Positions 33,216 to 44,208 of a stretch of DNA of 64,000 nucleotides are shown here, piece by piece. Each line of letters starts with the position of its first letter. The first letter of the stretch is position 1. A program made the position numbers and the translations under genes. Location of the stretch: NCBI GenBank assembly GCA_964016875.1, contig OZ024719.1, positions 70,441,224-70,505,223 on the forward strand, in the 5' to 3' direction. Source of the DNA: Fallopia convolvulus. Its lineage: Eukaryota; Streptophyta; Magnoliopsida; Caryophyllales; Polygonaceae. The notes under the pieces are model-generated. The model did no database searches, was not told the origin of the DNA, and worked only from the letters and a program-made list of their open reading frames with translations.

Positions 33216-33792
33216 AGGGTTTTTTTGGCCAAAAAGCACCTTTTAAAATATGATTTTTTTTAAAAAAAAAACTTAAGGTGGTTGAATTTAGGTGTTTGTA
33301 TTATAAAAGATGTTTTTATTTAAAAAATATTAAAAGGTGGCTTTTGTTTCTTCTGGTGGCACCGGCAACAAAGCTTCCCTGCAATCTTGCAATGTCCAAA
33401 GATGAATTAATAAAGTATAGCCAAAGCATTACATAAATTAAGATCATCACATATAATTTACCAGTCTGCCTTAATTTTCATAATTCAGCCCTGAAATAGT
33501 TTTCATAGTTCCAACATACTCTGCTACACAAAGTTGGTGCACCCAACTACACAGAGTTAACATATATTTCAAAGTTCCAACATATTATATATATTGGCAG
33601 TGACGTATGGAATAATGATGACTTATGATCAAAGCATGCAAGAGAAACACAGGCTTCAGCTATTTGGCTCAACTTATTTTTGTAAACCTAGAACAAACCG
33701 GAAAGAACCCTTTTTTTTGTTGCAGCAAATCAAGCTATGTAAGTCTTCTTCAATGAATCAGAAATTCTAACAATCTAAATTTATCTGCCAAC

Positions 33793-34072
33793 CTGATAAA
33801 CGTAGAAGACTGCGTCTGATGCAGTTTCTAGCTGAGCAAACGAGAGAAGTGCATGCTCATCAAAAAGTACCTCAAAGCCAAAGGTCTCTTTAAAGACCTA
33901 GAGAAAGGGAGATTAGAGCAATGTAGAAAGGGAATCTGAAAACAACATGGACTCACAATAACAAAATGCAGAGGCATTAAAAATAGCATAAAGATAGTAT
34001 TAAGAATAGAGCAATGCATTATACCGTACGAATTGCGAAGAAGTTTCCCTGTGATTTTGACATTCTCTCATT
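33793..34072 (-). pseudogene. Cysteinyl-tRNA synthetase fragment, KMSKS region
   Basis: On the minus strand 34069-34025 reads ERMSKSQGNFFAIRT and ends at a GT donor; MSKS is the second signature of class I CysRS. After an intron ending in CTAG, 33897-33793 contains PLALRYFLMSMHFS in one frame and QLETASDAVFYVYQ in another, both conserved CysRS blocks, with a deletion between them and a donor GT after the last. CysRS charges tRNA-Cys in translation. This is a broken, partial copy; the parent gene is not in the window. Confidence 0.78.
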
Positions 34073-34110
34073 AAAAATAGCATAAAGATAGTATTAAGAA
34101 TAGAGCAATA

Positions 34111-35005
34111 CAGGCAAAATCACTACATATTCTGTTGCACTTTTTAGTGCAATGCTGCTGTTGTATTATGGTGCTCTGAGGCCAAATGGTATGCTAATTA
34201 TCACCACCAAACATCTTTGGATGTGCAATAGAGCTCCTTTACCTTATACTATACCTGGTCTACGCATCATCCAAAGGAAAGGTACTCTCTCTTTCTAACG
34301 CACTTCTCCCCCTCCATCTTTGTCACTCTTCAACTAAGGGGTAAAATCACGAACTTCGCTTCGTATCATTCAGTTAATGTTTTTCAAGTATTATACCTAA
34401 TACTTCATTAAAAATTACTTTACAATTGAAATCTGATCATGTAATCTGTTGAAACAAATTTCTATTACCTACTTTTGTGCTTGGTCTAGAACATATTAGA
34501 CTACTACGCCGAAAACTCTGAGAATAATTGCAGACAAAATACAAGATCACAATCATTGTCATAGAGCCATGGGATGCATAGAGCACCAAGCAAACAACAG
34601 ACATTTCAATTGAATGAATCGTGATTAAATTAACATGGGTTTTGTGATAATTCACAGGTTTCCACAATGGAGCTCTTACTCATGTTCAACTTGTTACCTC
34701 TCTTTTGTTTAAAGGCCCTAATAGAGTAGATGCAGCGGGATGGATATGTGCAGTTATCAACGTGTGTGTGTGTATTTGCCGCTCCTTTAAGCATCATGTG
34801 TATATATAACCCACAAACAAAATCAATAATAACACAATACAAAATTCTGAAATCTTACACATTCTTTTGTGCAACAGAGGCAAGTCATAAAAACAAAGGG
34901 TGTGGAGTTCATGCCATTTTCCCTCTTCTTCTTCCTCACAATAAGTCAATAAATGCTACAGTTTGGTTCTTCAATGGATTCTTTGAGAGAGAATTCTACA
35001 TTGCA
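34111..35005 (+). pseudogene. SWEET sugar-transporter fragment (MtN3/saliva domain)
   Basis: Three exon-like blocks on the + strand. 34111-34281: SVALFSAMLLLYYGALRPNG, MLIIT, then after a frameshift FGCAIELLYLILYLVY and a GT donor. 34658-34800: STMELLLMFNL, then (frameshift and loss of about 12 residues) KGPNRVDAAGWICAVIN, then VFAAPLSIM after a slip in a GT-dinucleotide run. 34878-35005: RQVIKTKGVEFMPFSLFFFL, then after a frameshift NATVWFFNGFFEREFYIA and a GT donor. These match the end of the first and most of the second MtN3 domain of SWEET transporters. At least four frameshifts and missing ends make it a pseudogene. It lies between CysRS pieces that run the other way. Confidence 0.82.
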
Positions 35006-35349
35006 GTAAGTCCACATTAAAAAGCAATCTAGCAAACACCCTTTTTCTATCCTAATTGCTCATTTCTTGATATGTAATTTGCACTCAAGGCTCGTGATCT
35101 TGAAATTTAGCTTTTCATGGATGATCAGGTGCCACAACGATAACCAAAAGGAGGAAAAAAATCATAAATTGCCACACTACAGTTAAAATTTTGCAACCAC
35201 GACAAATCCAACCCAGACTATTAATTCAATCCAGTCACAATAAAGCATAGACATTGGGTTAGGAAACTAGAAAAATCACATCTTTTAAGCACCCTGACTA
35301 GCAAAATTCTAGAAATCAGAAAAATCTAGATAAGAGGACAATTGAAAAC

Positions 35350-35500
35350 CTGTAAATGACATCAAATGCGACGTAAGCACGGGCATGTCCAATATGGCTC
35401 AAGTCATAGGCGGTGACGCCACATATATACATGCCGACCTTGCCAGGCACCTTCGGGGCTCAAGGGCTTCTTCTCCTTTGACATGGTGTTGTAAAGATTG
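35350..35500 (-). pseudogene. Cysteinyl-tRNA synthetase fragment, first catalytic exon (HIGH motif)
   Basis: Minus strand: NLYNTMSKEKKPLSP, a one-base frameshift, then VPGKVGMYICGVTAYDLSHI and GHARAYVAFDVIYR with a GT donor at the end (35349). GMYxCGVTAYD and the HIGH signature are diagnostic of CysRS. Together with 33793-34072 it preserves the order of a CysRS gene on the minus strand, but with the SWEET piece inserted and most middle exons missing. Confidence 0.8.
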
Positions 35501-35802
35501 AAGTACTCTGTGTGTAAGGCATCGTTGAATGTACAACCAAACTCCTACATTCTTTACTTAATATCTGAAACAGAGGCAAGGCAACAGTCTCCGAGCTCCC
35601 CAATTCTAAACACCCAATCAGTCAATAAGTATCAAAATTTTCATTCTTTGCCAAGAGGTTGAAACTACAATGAATTTTTGACCCCTAACATCCTAGAGAG
35701 TGAAGTTGACATTCGTGTATTCCAGTCTCCACATCAAACCATATATAAGAAATGAGTGCAGAATTTATGAAATTGAAACATGAAATTTGCTTGCAGACGC
35801 AA
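35501..35802. other. Unassigned sequence between CysRS and ARF fragments
   Basis: No recognisable exon in either direction. It could be intron or UTR sequence carried along with the captured fragments. Confidence 0.3.
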
Positions 35803-35911
35803 ATATTAAAATCGTCAATAGATGGGATGGTTTTGACACTCTCTCCCTCAGCTTAAGCTCGTACAAGATGGTAGTAAGGTTACTCTTATCAGTGGCATCG
35901 AGACCCGCCAC
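35803..35911 (-). pseudogene. ADP-ribosylation factor (ARF GTPase) fragment
   Basis: Minus strand reading VAGLDATDKSNLTTILYELK then, after a frameshift, IPSIDDFN. This matches the ARF P-loop region (family: VGLDAAGKTTILYKLK followed by TIPTIGFN), with three extra codons in the P-loop and a broken frame. ARF proteins control vesicle coat recruitment; this piece covers only about 35 residues. Confidence 0.68.
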
Positions 35912-36309
35912 AAGTGTTTCACAATAGACAAGTACACAACCCCTGTTAGGAAAGGCGAAGAAAATAGGACATATAGATATATCTATGTTACACTTACTGA
36001 AATACTAGCGTTCCCTTGGACAGTTATTTCTCAGTTATGAATCTGGGACTCCGGCTTCATAAGCTCACAAACTTTAATTACAAAAATATTCAATCATCAA
36101 CATACTGTAAACCCTAGAGTTTTTTCTATATAATGCACGACCATTGCCAACTGACCAAATAGTAGAAGTATGCAAATTATCATTTATCTGAGCACCATAC
36201 AAGCTTCTAACAGGATCACTCTTTGATGATGATCCTGATTAGAGCATAACACCAGCCTATGCAACAACGAACTGACGCACATACAAGAAGTCGAAAAGCA
36301 GAGAGCTAG

Positions 36310-36420
36310 TACCTGAACAAGCCCAGCCTGAGCTTCAAATTTTGCACAAGTTTTCAAAAAAGAGTTGAAATAAGTCACATGATGACGTCCCAACATTGCC
36401 AGTATCCTTGGCCATTTCTG
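36310..36420 (-). other. Candidate captured exon of unknown origin
   Basis: On the minus strand a leader-like AAACCCTAAACTTGAGCAG precedes ATGGCCAAGG; in another frame the block reads YFNSFLKTCAKFEAQAGLVQ and ends at CAG|GTACTAG, a good donor. I do not recognise the protein. Its position and splice signal fit the neighbouring captured fragments. Confidence 0.35.
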
Positions 36421-36699
36421 CTCAAGTTTAGGGTTTTAAATTTCGCCAAATTTTTGTTGCTTGATGCTAACATATTGTACAAAACAAACACCACCACATC
36501 AACAAAAATAATTACAACAATCCCACCACTCAATTGTTGATACCAGTCCCAATATATTACATGCAAATGGGAAATGTGCTCAAATTCTCAGGAATAGTAC
36601 ACATCAATAAATTTTATTATTATTCAAAAAATCAACAAAAGCAAAATCAGTCAATAATAATAGATAACCAGGTCAAGAGTCTTCATCTGTAACATCTGA

Positions 36700-37615
36700 A
36701 TCAAGTGCAACTAAGATTAGAGAGCCAACTACTGATTTATTAAAATCGGGCCCCAACTGTGATTAGAGTCTTGGCTCTTTATCTACTGAAGATGATTGCG
36801 CCTCATCTAAAAATCACAATTCAATTGCTCTAAATAGAACCGAGGACCAAAATCAGAAAACAAAGCAACATTAGGGTAAAAACGCTTTGTACAATCAACT
36901 CTTGCTCTTAAGAACTGTAGAAGCAAAGAATTTGAAATCCGATTGTCATTGGACCCAAATTGTAATAGCGTGATTCCCATCATCGTAGTTATTCCAACAC
37001 TAAAGTTCATCAAGAAACACCAAAAAAAAGCCATATGAACTGTGCAATATGATTGCCAAAGGACAAATTGTAGACTTGTAATAGCAGGATTCCCATCATC
37101 ACAGTGTTATGAAAAGATATGTGGTATCCGACATTCAAGTAAAAAATAGCACCTCAGAAACAAAGCCATATGTGGGTAAAAATCAGCATACAAGCCATTT
37201 CTAGGCAAAAACTGTGTATTAACTCACTCTTACCAACTGAAAAATCATAAAAAGTCATCACACATTAAGAACTGTAACTCAATTTCATCTCATGTGAAAT
37301 GGACACTCAAAAGCATGAGTTTTTATTGAAAAAGTAGCGAGATTACTTGAAACTCCCAACTGGAAATATACATCAAAACTATAACATGAAACAAAGCCAA
37401 ATATGGGCAAAAGATTGTTGTACAATCTCACTTTTATCAACTAGAAAATCAGAAAAATCTAACACTCACTGAGAACAATAACTCAACTTCAAATATTCAG
37501 TATCTCATATCATGGCTTTTTATTCTAGAAAATTCCCACAAGAAGCCACAAATAACTTGAAAACCTAACCGGAATTTTAGATCAAGAATTTTTTTCTTTT
37601 GATATTGCCAAGGGA
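36700..37615. repeat. Degenerate start of the composite tandem array
   Basis: Diverged copies of blocks that recur in the units further right: GATTCCCATCATC (36974, 37091), AAAAATCAG, TGTACAATC(A/T)(A/C)CT, and AACAAAGCCA(A/T)AT. Order is partly shuffled. No gene. Confidence 0.55.
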
Positions 37616-39683
37616 CCAAATTGCAATAGGTTAACATGATTCCCATCATCATTGTTATTGCGACACTAAAGTAAAAATAAACCTAAATATCACCAACTCC
37701 TATCTGGGCACAAATCAAGAAACGAAGCCATATCATATCAGGACAAATATTCTTTGTAGAATCTACTCTCACTATTAAGAGTTCTTTGCGCAACGAGATT
37801 GCCAAGGGACTAAAATACGGGAGGATTCCCATCATCATAGTGTTATTCTGACATTGAAGTAAAAAAAATATGTGGGCAAAAATCAGGAAATAAAGCCATT
37901 TTAGGCAAAAACTCTTAACAGTTAATCTCACTTTTACCAACTGAAAAATCTATCAAGATGTCGCAATGAGAACTTCGAAACTTGGAATATTCATTGACTC
38001 GTGTTGAAATGGACACCCCCAAAAGCCTGACTTTTTTAATTCAAATAAATTCCAGAAGGTATAGCAGATAACTTGAAAACCTCGCATGATAATTTAGATC
38101 AAAAGTTGGCATTTCATTATTAAAAAAAATACCAGAAGGAGCCGCAAATAACTTAGAAACCCAACTGGAAATTTAGATCAAAACTATAATATGACATGTT
38201 TAGGCAAAAATTCTGTGCACATCAATCTCACTGCTACCAGCAGGAAAATCAGAAAAAGCCAAGACATACTAAGAACTGCTCAACTTTGAATATTCTTCGT
38301 ACAAATTTCGGTCACTCTTTAACGTAATTGATATCTATTGAAGTTGGCAACTTCTCTTAGCCCCCACAACTATTTGCAATGGACACTCGAAAGCTTGGCT
38401 TTTATTTTAGAAAATTCCTAGAAGGAGCCGCAGATAACTTGAAAAACCCAGCCGAAAATTTACATCAAGACAAATTTCTTTTGATATTGCCAATCAATAA
38501 GGAAGGTTAAGTTACCAGCGTTCCCCTGATATCATGTGTTTTGTGACAGAGCAAAAACAGATCTTGATTACCATTACCAAAACCACAAGGTTAGTCAAAA
38601 TCGAACCAATTGTCAAAACCATGTTTCATGCTTAAGTACAGATGTTGCTTTAAAGCCAAAATAGAAATTGAATCACTATATGTCATGCTTAAGTACAGAC
38701 GTTGCACCAAACGATTTTAAAGCCAAAATAGAAATTGAATCACTAATGTTCCCCCGATTATTTTTTGATCCAGGACTGGATGAAAAAAAAAACTACTCAA
38801 ATCATTAAAATGCCCAAAGAAAGTTAGGAAATTGAATAAATTCTTCTATCAGTGTAAACAATGACTTCTGCTTGTAGAATAGCGTTTGACAAAGACAATT
38901 TGCACCAAAACATTAGCAAATAATAAGAAATTTACTAGCGCTCCCTGAAATTTGTGTTCTACAAGTGAAAACAAGCTTAAAATAGCCTTTGGAAATGACA
39001 CAGTTTGCACAAACTGTTAGAAACGTCAAAAAAGCATCATGTTCCTTGAGATTTTCAACACTTTTTGAATTATTACCAAAAATTGGTCTGAAACAACTTA
39101 TTTCATGTGGCCATTGCTAAATTACTAGCGTTCCCTTTAGGCCTTTACCAGAATTTTGGGACTCGGTTTGATAGAACACTCACCCAAAACTAATTTCAAA
39201 ATTTTGACAAGAAATCGAAAAAACAATTAACTTACTAGTGTTCCCTTATATCTTAGGTAATATGGAGAAAACAAAAACACATTTGAATCATCATTTTCCA
39301 AACCACATGTTCATTCAAAAGCCAACCAATTGTCAAATATCAAAGATGGATTACTTCCCAAAAGCGGTAAAAAGACTTATGCATAAAACATAGAAATAGA
39401 AAATTAAATTTGTACTAGAATACCTGCGTTCCCTTTGAGATTCACAATACCAAATCGAGTTGAAGGATTACCAGCGTTCCCGAAATTTGCAAGCCGGATC
39501 CAGTTGCAAAAATTACTATCATTCCCGAAATTCGCAAGACGAAATCTAGTTGCAAAGATTATTAGCGTTCCCGAAATTGATTACTAGCGTTCTGAAATTC
39601 GCAAGCCAGATCAATTAGCGTTCTGTAATTCGCACATCCAGTTGCGAAGATTACTAGCGTTCCCTTAATTCGCAATTCAAATT
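37616..39683. repeat. Composite tandem array, unit I (about 2.07 kb)
   Basis: Starts AAATTGCAATAGGTTAACATG and ends with minisatellite monomers (39417-39683) just before the same AATTGCAATAGG sequence starts unit II. It contains repeated pieces of its own such as TTTTATTTTAGAAAATTCC and many copies of ACTAGCG(T/C)TCCC. The repeated 85-residue open frame on the minus strand is not conserved between units and has no protein motif. Confidence 0.82.
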
Positions 39684-41470
39684 GCAATAGGTCAGCATGA
39701 TTCCCATCATCATTGTTATTGCGACACTAAAGTTAAAATAAACCTAAATATCACCAACTCCTATCTGGGCACAGATCAAGAAACGAAGCCATATCATATC
39801 AGGGCAAATATTCTTTGTAGAATCTACTCTCACTATTAAGAGTTCTTTGCGCAACGAGATTGCCAAGGGACTAAAATACGAAAGGATTCCCATCATCATA
39901 GTGTTATTCTGACATTAAAGTAAAAAAAAATATGTGGGCAAAAATCAGCAAATAAAGCCATTTTAGACAAAAACTCTTAACAGTTAATCTCATGTTGAAA
40001 TGGACACCCCAAAAGCCTGACTTTTTTAATTCAAATAATTTTCAGAAGGAATAGCAGATAACTTGAAAACCTCGCATGATAATTTAGATCAAAAGTTGGC
40101 ATTTCATTATAAAAACAAAATACCAGAAGGAGCCGCAAATAACTTAGAAACCCAACTGGAAATTTAGATCAAAACTATAATATGACATGTTTAGGCAAAA
40201 ATTATGTGCACATCAATCTCACTTTAGCAGGAAAATCAGAAAAAGCCAAGACATACAAAGAACTGCTCAACTTTGAATATTCTTCATACAAATTTCGGTC
40301 ACTCTTTAACGTAATTGAAATCTATTTAAGTTGGCAACTTCTCTTAGCCCCCACAACTATTTGCAATGGACACTCAAAAGCTTGGCTTTTATTTTAGAGA
40401 ATTTCTAGAAGGAGCCGCAAATAACTTGAAAAACCCAGCCGATAATTTAAATCAAGACAAATTTCTTTTGATATTTCCAATCAATAAGTTACCAGCGTTC
40501 CCCTGATATCATGCGTTCTGTGACAGAACAAAAACAGATCTTGATTACCATTACCAAAACCACATGGTTATTCAAAATCGAACCAATTGTCAAAACCATG
40601 TGTCATGCTTAAGTAGTGATGTTGCTTTAAAGCCAAAATAGAAATTGAATTACTATATGTCATGCTTAAGTACAGATGCTGCACCAAACGATTTTAAAGC
40701 CAAAATAGAAATTGAATCACTAATGTTCCCTGAGGTATTTTTTGATCCATGACTGGATGAAAAAAAACTACTCAAAATCATTAAAATGCCCAAAGAAAGT
40801 TAGGAAATTGAATAAACTCTTCTACGAGTGTAACCAAGACTTCTGATTGTAGAATAGTGTTTGAAAAAGACAATTTGCATCAAAACATTAGCAAATAATA
40901 AGAAATTTACTAGCGTTCCCTGAAATTTGTGTTCTACAAGTGAAAACAAGCTTAAAAATAGCCTTTGGAAATGACACAGTTTGCACAAACTGTTAGAAAC
41001 ATCAAAAAAAGCATCAAAAGTGGATTGAATTATTGATGTTCCTTGGGAATTTCAACACTTTCTGAATTATTACCAAAAATTGGTCTGAAACAACTTATTT
41101 CTCGATCAATGTGGCCATTGCTAAATTACTAGCGTTCCCTTTAGGCCTTTACCAGAATTTTGAGACTCAGTTTGATAGAACACTCGCCCAAAACTAATTT
41201 CAAAATCTTGACAAGAAATTGAAAAAAACAATTAACTTACTAGCGTTCCCTTATATCTTACAAAAATACATCTGAATCATCATTTTTCAAACACATGTTC
41301 ATTCAAAAGCCAACCAATTGTCAAATATCAAAGATGGATTACTTCCCAAAAGCGGCAAATAGACTTATGCATAAAACATAGAAATAGAAAATTAAATTTG
41401 TACTAGAACCTGCATTCCCTTTGAGATTGAGATTTACTAGCGTTCCCAAAATTTGCAAGCGGGATGCAGT
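39684..41470. repeat. Composite tandem array, unit II (about 1.8 kb)
   Basis: Nearly identical to unit I over long stretches (for example from GATTCCCATCATCATTG and from AAAACCATGT(T/G)TCATGC), with a deletion relative to unit I near 39990 and a shortened minisatellite part near 41400-41470. High similarity implies recent tandem duplication. Confidence 0.82.
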
Positions 41471-41877
41471 TGAAAAAGACAATTTGCATCAAAACATTAG
41501 TAGCAAATAATAAGAAATTTACTAGCGTTCCCTGAAATTTGTGTTCTACAAGTGAAAACAAGCTTAAAATAGCCTTTGGAAATGACACAGTTTGCACAAA
41601 CTGTTAGAAACGTCAAAAAACATCAAAAGATGGATTGAATTATTGATGTTCCGGCAGATTTTCAACACTTTCTGAATTATTACCAAAAATTGGTCTGAAA
41701 CAACTTATTTCTCGGTCAATGTGGCCATTGCTAAATTACTATCGTTCCCTTTAGGCCTTTACCAGAATTTTGAGACTCAGTTTGATAGAACACTCACCCA
41801 AAACTAATTCAAAATCTTGACAAGAAATCGAAAAAACAATTAACTTATGGAGAAAACATAGAAATAGAAGTAGTAGA
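41471..41877. repeat. Composite tandem array, unit III (partial)
   Basis: Repeats only the right third of the unit, starting at AAAGACAATTTGCATCAAAA, and leads into the main minisatellite. The join with unit II lies in the minisatellite motif, which suggests that unequal recombination between monomers made the partial copy. Confidence 0.75.
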
Positions 41878-42635
41878 ATACCTGCGTTTCCTTTGAGATT
41901 CACAATACCAAATTGAGTTGGAGGATTACCAGCGTTCCCTAAATTTGCAAGCCGAATCCAGTTGCGAAAATTACTTTCGCAAGACCAAATCTAGTTGCAA
42001 AGATTATTAGCGTCCCGAAATTGATTACTAGCGTTCTGAAATTCGCAAGCCAGATCCAATTGCGAAGATTACTATTCGCAAGTCAAACCCAAAGGCAAGA
42101 TTACTGGCGTTCCCGAAATTCGCAAGCCTGATCCAAGTGCGAAGAGTACTAGCGTTCCCTTCAATTCGCAAGTCAGATGCGAAGATTACTCACGTTCCCA
42201 AAATTCGCAAGTCAGATCCAGTTGCGAAAGTTTACTAGCGTTCCCTTATTTCGCAAGCCAGATCCAGTTGCGAAAATTACTAGCGCTCCCAAGGGAGCGA
42301 AGATTACTAGCGTTCCCGAAATTCGCAAGTCAGATCAAGTTGCGAAAGATTACTAGGGTTCCTTAATTCGCAAGCCAGATCCAACTGCGAAGAGTATTAG
42401 CATTCCCTGAGAAGAGTATTAGCATTCCTGACATTCGCAATACGGATCCAACTGCGAAGAGTACTAGCGTTCCTTGAGATTCGCAATACGGGATCGAGTT
42501 GCGAGAGTACTAGCGTTCTCTTAATTCATACCAGATCCAGATCCAATGGCGAAGATTACTAGCGTTCCCCGAAATTCGCAAGACTGGCTCTAGTTGAGAA
42601 GAGTACTCGCGTTCCTGAAACTCGCAATACGAATG
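41878..42635. repeat. Minisatellite, about 45-bp monomers with hairpin potential
   Basis: More than a dozen monomers of the general form TTCGCAAGCCAGATCCAG, TTGCGAAGATTACTAGCG, TTCCCGAAA, 44-48 bp long. Within a monomer TTCGCAA and TTGCGAA are complementary 7-bp arms around an 11- or 12-base loop. GATTACTAGCGTTCCC is the most constant part. Length varies by single bases and stops fall in every frame, so it is not a protein repeat. Similar monomers occur inside unit I at 39417-39683 and single motifs as far left as 36003. Confidence 0.85.
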
Positions 42636-42649
42636 GTTTATTTAAAGCC

Positions 42650-42775
42650 GTTAATTAGCGTTTTTTGTACGGGAATTGTTCGCGTTTATTTTAAGCCAAA
42701 GTAGTGGGTGAGTTAATTTGCGTTTTTTGTACGGGAATTAGCCATTAGCGTTTATTTTAAGCCAAAATAGTCAAC
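42650..42775. repeat. Two direct copies of a 62-bp sequence
   Basis: TTAATTAGCGTTTTTTGTAC at 42650 and TTAATTTGCGTTTTTTGTAC at about 42712 each continue GGGAATT and GCGTTTATTTTAAGCCAAA(G/A)TAGT. They immediately follow the minisatellite and may mark the end of the whole array. Confidence 0.7.
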
Positions 42776-42779
42776 CTTT

Positions 42780-44200
42780 TAGCTAGGTGGTCAATATTTC
42801 CAATATATATAAATATAAAAATATAAATTACTATATTTTCTTTCTCATTGGGGATTTATATTTACTCATATAGGTCACGGAAAGTTTCTTGATTTATTTT
42901 ATTTAATTTAGAAAATCTACCTAATACAGTACATTACTCCACGTAATAGTGATATTTTTTTAATAAAATAATATTATATTTTATGATAATAAATATTATA
43001 ATTTCTTACGTGATAAAAATTACGCCACGTGGCATTTTTTAATAAAATAATGTAATATTTTTTAATACTAAATATTATATTTACTTGTATCATTCTTTTT
43101 ATATATCAAATTTTTATAAGATAATATCTTGATATATATATTAATATTTTTATGTATATCTTTTTTATCTTGTAACAAGATTTGAGATTGAAGTATATAA
43201 TTTTTTATCTATTCATCTAATATTTTTTATATTAATTTTATGGACAATATTTTTTTTATCTTTTAACAAGACTCGGGCTACAAATATACTAGTTTTACCC
43301 GTCGTACATGTACGATATTTTATAAAAATTATAAATAGGATATTAATAAATAAATAAATAAAAATATAATATAAACTTTAATCTAATTAATTTATTGCTA
43401 GTAGAATGTATATAATATTTTAATCAAATATTATATTCTTCATATTTTATTAATTTTCATATATTTAAATTTAGAGTTTATCAAATATTTCAATATATCT
43501 ATTAAATATTTTTAGTATCCATTTTTATTAATTTTAAAAATTATAAATATTTATCATTAATTTTTTATAAAAGAAAATAACTATATATCTATAAATAAAT
43601 TCGTCAAAAGAGATATGATAAAATATTTTAAAATATTTTATCTTTAATTTTAAATACTTGTATAAGGAATTTTAAAAAATATTGTTATACAAAATAGATA
43701 TTTTTTGATGTTAGAGATAAACTTAAATAGTTAAAAAGAATTTAATAAAAAGAAGTTATAATAATAGAAATAAAAATTAATTTTTTAAATATGAGGTGGG
43801 GTTAGAGTCATTTTGGTGGCTCGAAAAGGTACAACTTTAATATATAGATTATAGATATTACCTATATTTATTATTTTAAAACACTATAAGTATTAATCAT
43901 TAATTTTTTATCATAAAAGAAAAAATATATCTATAAATAAATTCGTGAAAAGACATAATGCTAAAAGATAAAAGATATTTGTACTTATTTAAAATATTTA
44001 AATTTGTTATCTTTAATTTTAGATATTTGTATAAGGAAGTTTTCAAAAGATATTATTATACTAAATAGATAGTATATAATGTTGATAAAATATGGGGAAG
44101 AATCTTAAAGATATTTTTTATAAATTACATAATGTTATTAAGATGTTATATACAACTGTTTTATATTTTATATTGATATCATAATATTATATGAAAAAGA
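42780..44200. repeat. AT-rich DNA with an internal direct duplication
   Basis: No gene. An imperfect direct repeat of about 210 bp lies at 43550-43760 and 43895-44100: TATATCTATAAATAAATTCGT, TATCTTTAATTTTA(A/G)AT and TTGTATAAGGAA occur in both. The segment ATACTAGTTTTACCCGTCGT near 43285 resembles 5' ends of some plant Helitrons, but I found no matching 3' hairpin. Confidence 0.4.
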
Positions 44201-44208
44201 GTCTCGTG

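Noticed and set aside
33793..35500. A functional CysRS gene on the minus strand
   Set aside because: Most exons are missing, frames are broken, and an inverted SWEET piece interrupts it.
37683..41597. Minus-strand frames (62-85 codons) shared by array units
   Set aside because: The sequence similarity reflects unit duplication. Reading frames shift between units and no motif is present.
41878..42635. CRISPR-like appearance of regularly spaced palindromic repeats
   Set aside because: The spacers are as conserved as the hairpins, lengths vary by single bases, and the host is a plant. It is a minisatellite.
43285..44100. Helitron based on ACTAGTTTTACCCGTCGT
   Set aside because: No 3' hairpin with CTRR end and no A-T insertion site could be identified; kept only as a note.
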